A stretch of DNA of 64,000 nt, taken from assembly GCF_902497775.2 (NCBI RefSeq), contig NZ_OZ024668.1, positions 3,123,826 through 3,187,825 on the forward strand, given 5' to 3'. Source of the DNA: Pseudomonas fluorescens. GTDB taxonomy: Bacteria > Pseudomonadota > Gammaproteobacteria > Pseudomonadales > Pseudomonadaceae. The notes beneath the pieces were generated by a model. The model did not search any database. It saw only the letters and a program-made list of their open reading frames with translations, and was not told where the DNA came from. Each line of letters opens with the position of its first letter. The stretch's first letter is position 1. A program made the position numbers and the translations under genes. Positions 1 to 9,398 of this stretch are shown here, one piece after another.

Positions 1-730
1 GTTTCAAATCACCAAAGTAGTTTTCCCGACTCGCTTGAAGTACTACGCGATAGCAACTTGCAAAACATTGTTCACGAGAAAGTTCCGGAAACTTCACCCT
101 GGCAACTTCGATCAGGTTTTGTGCATCACTGATGCTTCCCAACCGGTCAAATTGAGCGTCAGCCAAGCTAATGGGAGGAAAGGTTTCAGCCAAGGTCTGA
201 TTCGACCGATAGGTGCCAGGCTGCCAAACAGGCTGCTGGTCCCGGTCTAGCCAACTCCAGAACAGGGCCACGCGCAGGAATTGCTCTTTCTGTTCAGGGC
301 TCAATACGCTGGACAACACTTCAGGCATTACACGAGGGTCATAAAAGCGCAGCAATCCAGACTGGCCTCCCCACTCAAGCTGTGAGAGCCCCTGAAGGGA
401 CTTAACCAAAACATCAAACGGCATAGGTGAAATCAACAGCATGAGGCGAGGTAGATGCCCAACCTGTTCAACCAGTTCTTCCAGCCAGGCTTTATGCCGC
501 CAGTCGTCGAGGTTGATTCGCATCAGAATGGGCGCCTGCGTCAACAGTGCCTCCTCTGGTGTTGCGCTGAACAAAGAAAACCAGGACATGCCCGGCTCCA
601 TGAGACGAAGGGCCGGTAATATGGATATATCCCAGCCTGCTTGATCAACCATGACATCGACATGCCCCACGTTCGCGGAGCCGCAAAGGCTTTCTATCTG
701 CTCGATCCAGCGTGTGTAGTGCTCTTGCAT
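1..730 (-). CDS. DUF4123 domain protein (VgrG effector adaptor), 3' end beyond left edge
   Basis: Reading the minus strand from the ATG at 730 gives 243 codons with no stop, so the gene continues past the left edge. The translation begins MQEHYTRWIEQIESLCG and contains the DUF4123 signature region LLRFYDPRVMPEVL near residue 130, preceded by PMPFDVLVKSLQGL. DUF4123 proteins act in the cytoplasm as chaperone/adaptors that load a specific effector onto the VgrG spike encoded next to them. It starts 10 bases after the vgrG stop, so both are probably co-transcribed, and the cognate effector would be expected immediately to the left of this window. Family assignment is by motif; the cargo cannot be known from here. 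Confidence 0.82.
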   Translation of the reverse strand, partial: MQEHYTRWIEQIESLCGSANVGHVDVMVDQAGWDISILPALRLMEPGMSWFSLFSATPEEALLTQAPILMRINLDDWRHKAWLEELVEQVGHLPRLMLLISPMPFDVLVKSLQGLSQLEWGGQSGLLRFYDPRVMPEVLSSVLSPEQKEQFLRVALFWSWLDRDQQPVWQPGTYRSNQTLAETFPPISLADAQFDRLGSISDAQNLIEVARVKFPELSREQCFASCYRVVLQASRENYFGDLK

Positions 731-740
731 TTTTCTACCC

Positions 741-3140
741 TCAGCCGGCAGTGCGCATGACTGCGCCCGCCGCTTGCGTTTGAGCAATTTTCAGACATTC
801 TTCGCACACCGACTGCGGCAATTCGGGCATGGGGAAACTCTGGCTGGCCGTCGTTTCCCAGACATGCTGGCCCTTGAGGTTAAGCTTGCCGGGGCTGTGG
901 ATGTCGATGGCGCCGGCAGGAGTGATACGGATGTAGCCGCCGCCGCAAGCCAGGGTGATGCCGTTTTTGGCGGTCAGTTGCAGGTGGCCCTGTACCGACT
1001 GCATGGTGATGTCTTGCTGGGCAATCAGATTCAACACGTCGCCGTGGGATTCGATTTCCAGCGGTCCCTTGCCGGACACTAGGCGCATGCCTTCCTGCTG
1101 GGCCAGCAGCGAGATGGCCTGATTCGCGTGGAGGGACAGCCGCTGCGCGGCGGCCAGGTTGATTTCGTCGTTGCTTTGCACGTACATCGCATCGCCGCTT
1201 TTGAGCAGCAGGCTGGCAGGGGTCACCGCACCAATACCTTTTGGGGCACTGAGCAGGATGGCCGAGGCATTCAGGTCTTTGGCGCTGTCCTGAAACTGCT
1301 GCAAGCCGACGATGGCGGGCTGGCGGCTATGGTGGGCCTGAGCGATTTCCTGCCAGTCGGCGATTTGCTGTTTGGCTCCCTGGACCTGACTGGAAGCCGG
1401 CTCCATGGTCAGTACGTCACCGATGGCCTTGGCCTGTTCATCAGCACTGATAAACAACCCTTTCCCGCCCCGAATTGCGCCCCAGCCATCGGTGCGCAGC
1501 TCAAAGCCTTCACCGCGCTTGTGCTTCTGCGCATCGACCAGGTGCCCGAGGTTGAGTTGGCTCTTGCCGCTGTGCTCGGTACTGAGCTTGATGTGCTCCT
1601 GCCCGCGCAGGTCTTCCATGCGCAGCTTATTGTTGGCTGGCGTGCGCAACACATTGCGCGTGTAGTCGCGTTTACCCAACGTCACGTGGTCGGGGTGCTG
1701 GCTGTCGTGCAGGGCGTGGGCGATGTACGGACGGTCAGGGTCACCTTGTTCGAAGGCGATGGCTACTTCGGTGCCGGGGATCAGCGGCAGGTGCAGGCCG
1801 TGGGTGTCGCCCGCGTACGGTCGGGCCAGACGCAGCCAGAGGCTTTCTTCACCGGGTTTCCAACTGTCGCGGTCAAACAGAAAATTGACTTTGTAGCGTC
1901 CTTCAATGTCGATGTGGCCGTAGGGGTCGTGTTCCTGCGGGCTGGTGACGCGGGCCGGGACGGTACCAGCGATTTGCGGCTTGTCTTGCAGCGCTGGGCG
2001 AAAGCACACCGTTTCCGAGTAGGGAATGGCCTCAAAACTGACTTCAAAACTGCGATCCCGAGCGGCACGGGTGATCAGTTGGGTGACCACCGCGCCAGGC
2101 GCAAAGGCCTGTGGCGCGCCACCGGATATTTTGAGCACCTGACCAGGCGCCAGGGTGGCACTGCTACTGATGCCGCTGAGTTGAGTCTGGCCATTGAGAT
2201 AACGCTCGTGACGCAAGCGTGCATAAAAATAACCGCTTTCGCTTTGCAGGTCTTCGTCATGGGCATAAGGGTCGCCCAGTACGGTGTACGGTTCAGCGTA
2301 GTGATAAGCCTCGCCGTAGGTGGTACTCGCACCACGGGTTTGGTCGACGTCGCCATTCAGGTGGGCATTAGCGGTACGGTGGTGGTAAGCACGAATGTTA
2401 ACGTGCTGCTCCACCACTTGATGGCTCGATTGCAGGCTCCACGCCCCGTCTTGCCCGCTGCTGCTCAGACCTGATTGCGGGCGATACGCCAGTGCGACGT
2501 CGAATTGGTAGTGACGCTGGTCATCGTGGAACTCCACCACATCGATTTTCAGGCGTTCGTCGCAGGTAAAGCGGTACCAGATGCCGACGTCGGCCAGCAG
2601 GCGGGAGATGAAGGCTAGGTCGCTTTCGCCATACTGCATGACCTGTTCGCGCTTGGGGTATTCACGCACTAGGTTGAAGAGAAAGTCCTGGCCTTCGAAG
2701 TCGTGGCGGGTACGCAGAATACTTTCAACGATCTGCGGCACCGATTGGTGCTGGTAGATCCGAAATTGCCTGCCTTGGCCAAGCAAGGCCAGGTGCGGTT
2801 CCAGGGTAATTTCGTAGCGGGCTTCATCGACGGAGCCAGACAGGCGTTTAAATCCGGTGACCACGCCGTGCAGCGTGCGCAGTGGCTTGACCTTGGGCGC
2901 ACTCAGGCCCAAAAACGGCAGGTTGTGCGGTGCACCATGCAGGCTGAAACTGGCGTTCTGGCCGAGGACTTTTTCGGCGTCGATGTCGCTGTCGAAGCAG
3001 GTGAATTCAACACGGTAGTTGAACGGTTGGCTCAGGGCTTCTTTGCCCTCGAAAGCGAGGACATCGAGCCGTGCGTCAACGTCGCCAACACTCAGTGTGT
3101 GACGGCTGTGATCGAAAAAAGTGCGCAGTTCGTTGAGCAT
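741..3140 (-). CDS. vgrG: Type VI secretion spike protein VgrG (TssI)
   Basis: The 799-residue product has the usual VgrG layout: an N-terminal gp27-like half (about residues 1-380, with HQSVPQIVESIL and QYGESDLAFISRLLADVG), a gp5-like OB-fold region (HDPYGHIDIEGRYKVNF around 410; LRLARPYAGDTHGLHLPL), and a C-terminal DUF2345-type extension (about 560-770) rich in short beta repeats. The last residues hold a CEEC motif. It forms the trimeric tip of the type VI secretion tube. The start is 2 bases after the stop of the TssK-TssH chimera and the DUF4123 gene follows after 10 bases, so all three look like one operon. The gene itself appears intact, unlike its upstream neighbour. Confidence 0.93.
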   Translation of the reverse strand: MLNELRTFFDHSRHTLSVGDVDARLDVLAFEGKEALSQPFNYRVEFTCFDSDIDAEKVLGQNASFSLHGAPHNLPFLGLSAPKVKPLRTLHGVVTGFKRLSGSVDEARYEITLEPHLALLGQGRQFRIYQHQSVPQIVESILRTRHDFEGQDFLFNLVREYPKREQVMQYGESDLAFISRLLADVGIWYRFTCDERLKIDVVEFHDDQRHYQFDVALAYRPQSGLSSSGQDGAWSLQSSHQVVEQHVNIRAYHHRTANAHLNGDVDQTRGASTTYGEAYHYAEPYTVLGDPYAHDEDLQSESGYFYARLRHERYLNGQTQLSGISSSATLAPGQVLKISGGAPQAFAPGAVVTQLITRAARDRSFEVSFEAIPYSETVCFRPALQDKPQIAGTVPARVTSPQEHDPYGHIDIEGRYKVNFLFDRDSWKPGEESLWLRLARPYAGDTHGLHLPLIPGTEVAIAFEQGDPDRPYIAHALHDSQHPDHVTLGKRDYTRNVLRTPANNKLRMEDLRGQEHIKLSTEHSGKSQLNLGHLVDAQKHKRGEGFELRTDGWGAIRGGKGLFISADEQAKAIGDVLTMEPASSQVQGAKQQIADWQEIAQAHHSRQPAIVGLQQFQDSAKDLNASAILLSAPKGIGAVTPASLLLKSGDAMYVQSNDEINLAAAQRLSLHANQAISLLAQQEGMRLVSGKGPLEIESHGDVLNLIAQQDITMQSVQGHLQLTAKNGITLACGGGYIRITPAGAIDIHSPGKLNLKGQHVWETTASQSFPMPELPQSVCEECLKIAQTQAAGAVMRTAG

Positions 3141-3142
3141 GT

Positions 3143-6127
3143 TCAGGCCTCCATGGCTACGGGCGACGCAGTGCCTTGGGCGTCGGTGAAATGCAGGACA
3201 ATGCCTTCTTCATCGCTGTACCCCAGGGTGACACCGAGGGTTTTCTGCTGGGCGGCCTGGCGCTGCAGCAATTGCTGGCTGAGCACCGGCAGGATCTGCT
3301 GGTTGAGCAAGCTGTCGATGTTGCGTGCGCCCGTGTCGGGTAGCAGGCAGGCGGCCACCAGGGCCTCGTTGAGGGCGGCGTCGATCTGGCAGGTCAACCC
3401 ATAGTGACGTTGCAAACGCTTGGCAACCTGAGCGAGCTTGATCGCGACGATGCGTTTGAGGGCATCGGCTTGCAGCGGGCGGTAGATCAAAGTCTGGAAG
3501 CGCGCCAACAAGGCCGGCTGGAAGTGTTCCCGCAGGATCGGGCGCAGCAACTCGTGCAGGGTGCTGTCCGGCGCGCCGGGGAACTCTTGCAGGCAGGCTT
3601 GCAGTTCATCGCTGCCCAGGTTGGAGGTCATGAGGATGACGGTGTTACGAAAATCGATTTCCCGGCCTTCGCCATCGCGCATGCAGCCACGGTCGAAGAC
3701 TTGATAAAACAGGTTGAGGACGTCACGGTGCGCTTTTTCTACCTCATCGAGCAGCACCACGCTGTAAGGACGTTGGCGCACCGCTTCGGTGAGCACACCG
3801 CCCTGGCCATAACCCACATAGCCGGGCGGCGAGCCTTTGAGCTGGCTGACCGTGTGGGCTTCCTGGTATTCCGAGAGGTTGATGGTGATGAGGGACTTTT
3901 CACCGCCAAACAGCTTGTCGGCCAGAGCCAGAGCGGTTTCGGTCTTGCCGACGCCGCTGGTACCCACCAGCAGGAACACGCCCAGTGGCGCTTTTTCGTC
4001 TGTCAGGCCAGTCTTGGCGGCACGCAGGCGTTGAGCCAAGGCACAGAGGGCGTGGTCCTGGCCGATCACCTGTTCACCCAGTTGTTGCTCCAGCTCCAGC
4101 AGGTTGGCTTGTTCGTCCTTGAGCAAGCTGCCCAGGGGCACGCCGGTCCAGTCGGCAATCACTTCGGCCACGCTGCGGGCGTTGACGTCAAGGGACAGCA
4201 ATGGCTGGTTGCCCTGGGCGTCGCTCAGTTGTTGTTGCAGGTGCCGGCAGGCGTCCATCCGTGGCGGTTCGGCCTGACGCGCATCGAGCAATTGTTGGGT
4301 AAGGTCGAGTTCGTGGCGGTATTGCTCCTCAAGCTCAAGTTGCTGGTGGTTCAGCTCGGTGTGTTGCGCGGCGATGATCGCCAGACGCTCGTCAGCGGGG
4401 CTGCCGCTCAGTTGCTGGTCTTCTTTCAGGGCCTGACGTTCCAACTCCAGGGCGGTCTGTCGGGCCTTGAGGCGGACCAACGGCTGGGGCTCGCAATCAA
4501 GGCTCATGCGCACCCGTGCGCTGGCGGTGTCGAGCAGGTCGACGGCCTTGTCCGGTAGTTGGCGACCGGTCAGGTAGCGCCGCGAGAGGTTGACCGCCGC
4601 CTGGACCGCCGCGTCCAAAATATGCACGCCATGGTGGCTGGCATAACGCGCCTTGAGGCCGCGTAGCATCAGACTGGCGTTGGCGTCATCCGGTTCATCG
4701 ACCTTGACCATCTGGAAACGTCGTTCCAGGGCGGCGTCGCGCTCAAAATACTGTTTGTATTCGCTCCAGGTGGTGGCGGCGATGGTACGCAACTCGCCGC
4801 GCGCCAGGGCGGGCTTGAGCAAGTTGGCGGCGTCAGCACCGCCGGCCTGATTGCCGGCGCCGATCAGGGTGGCATGCCCTAGATCGAGGGCGAAATACTG
4901 GTTCTCCAGGCGCAGCGGAATGGCTGCCGGCACATGGCTGAGTGGCTGCAAAGGAACACCGTCGAGGGCGGCGTTGACCAGGTGATTGACATCGTCCGGC
5001 GTCCCCACCTTGCACAGGCGCGGGAACTGGCTCTGCAACTGTGCGGCCGGCATGCGGCAACGCACCGACAGGTAGAAGTCGGCACCGTCCCTCTCACGCA
5101 GGCGTGCATCGTTGAGTGTGACTTGCCAGCGATTGGCCCCCACTTCCTCCAACTCCAGGGCAATAACCCGCGACGGCAGGCTGGCTTCCAGCAAGGTGGA
5201 AATGGTGCGCATCAGGGGTGGGAATACGCTTTCCAACTGTTCGTGTCGGTAAGCAGGAATACAGTCCAGATCCTGTTCCAGCGAAAACGTCAGCAGGCTG
5301 CCGGCCAGCTTGATCAGCTCCAGGTACACCTGCTCGGGGTGCCGTGCTGGATGCGCCTTGAGGTCGGCCAGTACCGGTTGATAGGTGTTCAAGGCATTGA
5401 GCAGCCAGAACAACGACACATCAGCCACGGCGAAATCCGCCATGCGCTGGTTGCTCTCGCGGCGCATGCCCATCAGCCGTTGGCGCTTGGCAGACAACTG
5501 AGTCAGCAGATTATCCAGTTGAGTCAGCAGCCCTGGATGGGCCGCGAAGCTGAGCAACGGCGGCACGTAATCAGAATCAAGATTCCAGGCACCCTGCCCA
5601 TCGCGCACCAGGCGTGCGACCGGGCAGGTCAGGTAAACAGCATTCTCGTCGTCAGCCAGGCGCAGGGTCAGGACGTACTCCAGCACCCCCATCGACTGCA
5701 CCTCGTCGGCGTAGACATCCTGCACTTGCCGCCAGTCCTGGCGATAACGAGTCGGACGGTCAGCACGTGTGCCGTCGAGCACACAGTTGTTGCCATTGGC
5801 TTGCTCCAGCGGCAACGCCAAGAGCAACGTAGTCTCCTGGGCATCATCGGGCAGCAGACGGGCCAGTTCCAAAGCGGGCGGCAGTCGATCTGCGTGGTCG
5901 GTATCAACCAACGTGCCATCAGGCATACGCACCCGCACATGAGTGGCCTTAAGCTTACCCAGGCGTAAGGCTTGCAGGTCGAACGCCACCCCCTGAACAC
6001 CCCAGGGGTGTACCAGCGACAGATGGGCCACACTCTCGTTAGCCCAGGCCTCCCAGCGTGCCTGCTGCTGGAATTGTTGCGGGGACAGTAAGGCCCCCGC
6101 AGCCCATAGGGGGCGGTCGATTTTCAT
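3143..6127 (-). CDS. In-frame chimera of TssK (baseplate) and TssH/ClpV (sheath-recycling ATPase)
   Basis: The 994-residue frame is open throughout but joins two type VI secretion proteins. Residues 1 to about 417 match TssK, the trimeric baseplate subunit: start MKIDRPLWAAGALLSPQQF, central LLNALNTYQPVL, ending ENQYFALDLG. From about residue 420 the sequence is ClpV/TssH starting inside the first AAA+ domain, just after where its Walker B would be: ATLIGAGNQAGGADAANLL, then the sensor/Arg-finger part (TIAATTWSEYKQYF, ALERRFQ), the coiled-coil middle domain (about 560-650) and a complete second AAA+ domain (GTSGVGKT near 720, VVLLDEVEKAH near 792). The joint lies at 4868-4880. TssK normally runs to about 445 residues and ClpV to about 870, so the last part of TssK and the ClpV N-domain plus first Walker A are missing. 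A deletion fusing two genes is the simplest reading; a single assembly error cannot be excluded. Confidence 0.85.
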   Translation of the reverse strand: MKIDRPLWAAGALLSPQQFQQQARWEAWANESVAHLSLVHPWGVQGVAFDLQALRLGKLKATHVRVRMPDGTLVDTDHADRLPPALELARLLPDDAQETTLLLALPLEQANGNNCVLDGTRADRPTRYRQDWRQVQDVYADEVQSMGVLEYVLTLRLADDENAVYLTCPVARLVRDGQGAWNLDSDYVPPLLSFAAHPGLLTQLDNLLTQLSAKRQRLMGMRRESNQRMADFAVADVSLFWLLNALNTYQPVLADLKAHPARHPEQVYLELIKLAGSLLTFSLEQDLDCIPAYRHEQLESVFPPLMRTISTLLEASLPSRVIALELEEVGANRWQVTLNDARLRERDGADFYLSVRCRMPAAQLQSQFPRLCKVGTPDDVNHLVNAALDGVPLQPLSHVPAAIPLRLENQYFALDLGHATLIGAGNQAGGADAANLLKPALARGELRTIAATTWSEYKQYFERDAALERRFQMVKVDEPDDANASLMLRGLKARYASHHGVHILDAAVQAAVNLSRRYLTGRQLPDKAVDLLDTASARVRMSLDCEPQPLVRLKARQTALELERQALKEDQQLSGSPADERLAIIAAQHTELNHQQLELEEQYRHELDLTQQLLDARQAEPPRMDACRHLQQQLSDAQGNQPLLSLDVNARSVAEVIADWTGVPLGSLLKDEQANLLELEQQLGEQVIGQDHALCALAQRLRAAKTGLTDEKAPLGVFLLVGTSGVGKTETALALADKLFGGEKSLITINLSEYQEAHTVSQLKGSPPGYVGYGQGGVLTEAVRQRPYSVVLLDEVEKAHRDVLNLFYQVFDRGCMRDGEGREIDFRNTVILMTSNLGSDELQACLQEFPGAPDSTLHELLRPILREHFQPALLARFQTLIYRPLQADALKRIVAIKLAQVAKRLQRHYGLTCQIDAALNEALVAACLLPDTGARNIDSLLNQQILPVLSQQLLQRQAAQQKTLGVTLGYSDEEGIVLHFTDAQGTASPVAMEA

Positions 6128-6151
6128 GTCATCGTTTCCCTACGAAGTGGC

Positions 6152-7693
6152 TTAGGCTTTGGCCTTGGGCATCTGCGAAACCAGCGACAAGTTGACGTCC
6201 ATGCCTTCGACCTGGAAGTGCGGCACCGCGTACAGCTTGACGCGGAAGAAGCCGGGGTTGTCTTCGATGTCTTCGACCGTCACCTTGGCATCACGCAGCG
6301 GGTGGGAGGCTTGCAGGTCATCGCCAGGGTCAGTCATTTCAGTGACCAGGCCACCGATCCACTTGTTCAGTTCCAGCTCCAGCAAACGACGGTCCTTGGT
6401 GGTCCCGATGTTTTCACGCTGGATCAGTTTCAGGTAATGGGCGATACGTGAGAGCAAGAAGATGTATGGCAGGCGTGCGTTGATACGGCTGTTGGCCGTG
6501 GCATCGGCGGTGTCATACAGCGCTGGTTTCTGGGCCGAGTTGGCCGAGAAGAAACACGCATAGTCGCGGTTCTTGTAGTACGACAGCGGGATAAAACCAA
6601 GATTGGCGAATTCGAATTCGCGGGTTTCCGGGATCATCACTTCGGAAGGGATCTTCACCTGATTGCCGGTGCCCAGGTCGTACAGGTGAATGGGCAGATC
6701 GGTGACCGCCCCACCCGATTGTGGCCCGCGAATCTGCACGCACCAACCGTTGGTGATAAAGCTCTTGACCATGTTGGCCGCGAAGGCGAACGAAGCGTTA
6801 GTCCACAGGTATTTCTCGTGATCCGAGCCCTTGACGCTTTCGATGTAGTTGAAGCTGCGCACCGGGACAGTGTCCGGGCCATACGGCAGACGACCCAGCA
6901 CGCGGGGCATGAGCAAACCGATATAACGGGAGTCGTCGCTTTCGCGGAACGCCTTCCACTTAATGTATTCGGCCCGGTCAAAGTAGTTGCCGATATCTTT
7001 GATCTCCGCCACTTCTTCCATCGACTGCTTGCCAAAGAACGCAGGACCTACGGAACCAATGAACGGCATGTGCGCCGCTGCCGACACTTTGGAAATATTG
7101 CGCAGCAGAGCAATGTCCTGCGGGCCACGGTCGAACTCGTAATTGGAAATAGCCGCCGCAATCGGCTCGCCACCCGGGGTGTCGTATTCTTGGGTGTAAG
7201 TGTGCAGATACAGACCGCTCTGGGCAATCTCAGGTGCGTCTTCGAAGTCTTGGACCAGATGGTCCTTACTGATATCCAACAGTTCGATACGCACGTTCTG
7301 ACGGAAATCGGTCTGGTCGATCAGCGATTTCACACCGCGCCAAGTCGACTCGACACGCTGAAAGTCGGGATGATGCATGACCGCGTCGAGTTGACGGCTG
7401 ATCTGTGCATCCAGGGATGCGATGTGCTCATCCAGCAGGGTTTTGTCCAGACGCTCGACTTTATGCAACGACTGTTTGAGCAAATCCAGGAAGACACTGA
7501 CGGCCGCAGTGACTCGCTCATCTGCAGACGCTTCGGACAGGGCCTCGGAATTTTGAAACGCTTCGATGCCACTCAACTGCGCAACCGGGCTGAGATTGAT
7601 CTTGGCGAACAACGCGCCATAGACACCTTGGCCACAGTCTGCGTCGTGGGTTTTAGTCTGTTGCGAGGGTGCGGATGATTGTTCTGCGGACAT
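6152..7693 (-). CDS. tssC: Type VI secretion contractile sheath large subunit TssC (VipB)
   Basis: The 513-residue protein is full length for TssC/EvpB. Recognisable blocks include the N-terminal half around HPDFQRVESTWRGVKSLID (about residue 105), the NYEFDRGPQD block near 185, and the C-terminal EREFEFANLGFIPL-like block (ETREFEFANLGFIPL) near 360, ending with the conserved GMDVNLSLVSQMPK tail. With TssB it builds the contractile sheath in the cytoplasm. A ribosome site (AAGGAAG) precedes the ATG. It lies 35 bases downstream of tssB and 24 bases upstream of the TssK-TssH chimera, the usual B-C-K order. The protein looks intact, but its disassembly ATPase is represented only by a truncated fusion in this window. 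Confidence 0.95.
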   Translation of the reverse strand: MSAEQSSAPSQQTKTHDADCGQGVYGALFAKINLSPVAQLSGIEAFQNSEALSEASADERVTAAVSVFLDLLKQSLHKVERLDKTLLDEHIASLDAQISRQLDAVMHHPDFQRVESTWRGVKSLIDQTDFRQNVRIELLDISKDHLVQDFEDAPEIAQSGLYLHTYTQEYDTPGGEPIAAAISNYEFDRGPQDIALLRNISKVSAAAHMPFIGSVGPAFFGKQSMEEVAEIKDIGNYFDRAEYIKWKAFRESDDSRYIGLLMPRVLGRLPYGPDTVPVRSFNYIESVKGSDHEKYLWTNASFAFAANMVKSFITNGWCVQIRGPQSGGAVTDLPIHLYDLGTGNQVKIPSEVMIPETREFEFANLGFIPLSYYKNRDYACFFSANSAQKPALYDTADATANSRINARLPYIFLLSRIAHYLKLIQRENIGTTKDRRLLELELNKWIGGLVTEMTDPGDDLQASHPLRDAKVTVEDIEDNPGFFRVKLYAVPHFQVEGMDVNLSLVSQMPKAKA

Positions 7694-7728
7694 GGTGAAA
7701 AACTTCCTTATTAACGAACCGAGGGCAA

Positions 7729-8232
7729 TTAACGAACGTCTTGTGGGGCCAGAGCAGCCAGTTCGGTTCGTAGCTCGTCACTCAGCGCGTCGTCCTTGAG
7801 GATGCGCTCCAGTTCATGGCGAAAGGTGGCGTTATCCAACAGGTTGGATTTGAGGTCGCGCAGCAGATTGCGCATCGCCAGCAGGGCTCGCAGCTGCGGA
7901 ATTTGCCGCGCCACCTGCTCGGGTTCGAAATCTTTCATGTCTTGGAAACTCAATTCGACAGCGGTGTCGACGTTGTCATCGGCCAAGGTATTTTCAACCG
8001 CCAGTTTCAGGCGCGGAGAGAACTCTGCCAGTACGCTGTCGAAGTTGTTTTTATTGATGCAAACTTTGTTTCTTTCAGACAACGGGCGCTGCTCTTTACC
8101 GTTACTGTAATCCCCCATCACCATCAGCTTAAGCGGCAACTCAATTTTCTTCTGTGCGCCACCGGTGTGTAAGTCGAGCTTGATATTGACCCGCGCCTTG
8201 GGCACTTCATTTTGAAAGCTGTTTGACGCCAT
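7729..8232 (-). CDS. tssB: Type VI secretion contractile sheath small subunit TssB (VipA)
   Basis: The 167-residue product starts MASNSFQNEVPKARVNI and contains LPLKLMVMGDYSNGKEQRPL, both typical of TssB/VipA. I place the start at 8232 instead of an in-frame codon at 8247 because a TGGAGGA ribosome site sits at the right distance from the 8232 ATG. TssB and TssC form the sheath heterodimer. This is the first gene of the minus-strand type VI block; upstream lies about 680 bases without a recognisable gene, which presumably carries the promoter. Confidence 0.94.
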   Translation of the reverse strand: MASNSFQNEVPKARVNIKLDLHTGGAQKKIELPLKLMVMGDYSNGKEQRPLSERNKVCINKNNFDSVLAEFSPRLKLAVENTLADDNVDTAVELSFQDMKDFEPEQVARQIPQLRALLAMRNLLRDLKSNLLDNATFRHELERILKDDALSDELRTELAALAPQDVR

Positions 8233-8911
8233 AAATCCTCCAGACACAATTCTACGAGACGGAAAAACCCCATCACAAAAACCAAGCAGCGCAGAGAAAA
8301 AGCAATACTTGGTGTACCGCAGAGTAGGAAACTGCAGAGAGAAATTCTAGTCAGCTCGCAAGCTTAAAAACAACCTAAATATTCAAGCGTTACGAATCCT
8401 TATAAATTTTGTTTTGTATGTGGGATTTTTCCTAAAGTCTATGAGATTTGTCTGATATTGATCGGCGCGGCAATAACATGCCCCACTCAAAGTACTTTTA
8501 GTGGAGGTGGAGCCAGTCCCACGGAGTGCCTGCGCACGCTATTCAAACACCACCCAGAATGCCGAGAAGGCTCGCGACTACCCGACAGACTATTCAGACC
8601 GAGCACTCCAGCAGAGCCAACCAACGCCCCAAACCACCTAGTGCTCAAACAGGAAACGACAGACAGCCTTCCCCAATTACGCATCCATCTAATGCGAAAA
8701 AATACTGCCAAGTAGTATTTCCGAAAGCGCATTACATCCCAACTCAAAATAGGAAGACCTCACGACAGCAGCTCACGCCTACATGATGGCGCGACACGAA
8801 TAGTTACAAACAGAATCACTCTTTAGATTACTCCTGCGCTATTTAGGAATTTTCCTACATTATTTAGCTCTCCATCTTGTTATAAGCCTCGTTTGAAGCG
8901 ATGGTTTATCT
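8233..8911. other. AT-richer gap with no supported gene
   Basis: Several short frames exist here on both strands, up to 86 codons, but none has a convincing ribosome site, family motif or codon pattern. The stretch is visibly richer in A/T than the flanking genes and probably contains the tssB promoter. I looked for a sigma-54 -24/-12 element on the minus strand; the best TTGGCA match near 8705-8715 has the wrong spacing. Remnants of deleted type VI genes could lie here but I cannot recognise any. Confidence 0.4.
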
Positions 8912-9190
8912 CTAGGCTCTGTACGAAAAGAGCTGTCGCAGACACCGCATTAGACGTTGAAGCAGTAACGACCTGTCGATACGCGTATCCAGGCACGCCT
9001 GACACTCTTTCAAGGTCAAGCCAGCAGATTGAAGCTGTTGCAACAACTTCAGCTGCTGTAGATCCTGATCTGAGCACGCGCGGTAGCCGTTGGCTTGGCG
9101 CGTCGATGAGATCAGCCCCAATTTTTCGTAATAAAGCAGCGTGGAACGGCTCAAACCCACCTTCGTCGCCAGTTCGGAGATGCGATACAT
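8912..9190 (-). CDS. Short MerR-family transcriptional regulator
   Basis: The 92-residue protein begins MYRISELATKVGLSRSTLLYYEKLGL, the winged-helix DNA-binding start of MerR regulators, and continues through NGYRACSDQDLQQLKLLQQL into the recognition/coil region with GLTLKECQACL. MerR proteins are normally 120-150 residues with a long dimerisation coil and effector-binding tail, so this one stops early (after LRQLFSYRA) and may be truncated by a frameshift. A loose dyad (ATAAACT...AGTTAT, 9221-9237) sits 30 bases upstream of the start and could be its own operator. The effector is unknown. Confidence 0.7.
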   Translation of the reverse strand: MYRISELATKVGLSRSTLLYYEKLGLISSTRQANGYRACSDQDLQQLKLLQQLQSAGLTLKECQACLDTRIDRSLLLQRLMRCLRQLFSYRA

Positions 9191-9398
9191 AACCCTTACC
9201 TCGCTCTTTGGCCTGCGACCATAAACTATGAAGTTATAGACAGGTAAAGGGGGATTTGATGGCTTGGGGGGTAATCAAGTTGGCTGTCCAGGGAGCAGAG
9301 CTGATTCTGTAGAGGATTGAGGACGTCCGCTTCTGGCCGTTTTCTGCCTGTCACGAGCAGGTATCCGATAGCTTCCCTTCACACCCAGCAGCCACCGC

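Noticed and set aside
1128..2474. 448-codon plus-strand open frame opposite vgrG
   Set aside because: Shadow of vgrG; no independent motif or ribosome site.
8700..8720. Possible sigma-54 promoter (TTGGCA) upstream of tssB on the minus strand
   Set aside because: The distance between the GG and GC elements is two bases too long for a -24/-12 promoter.
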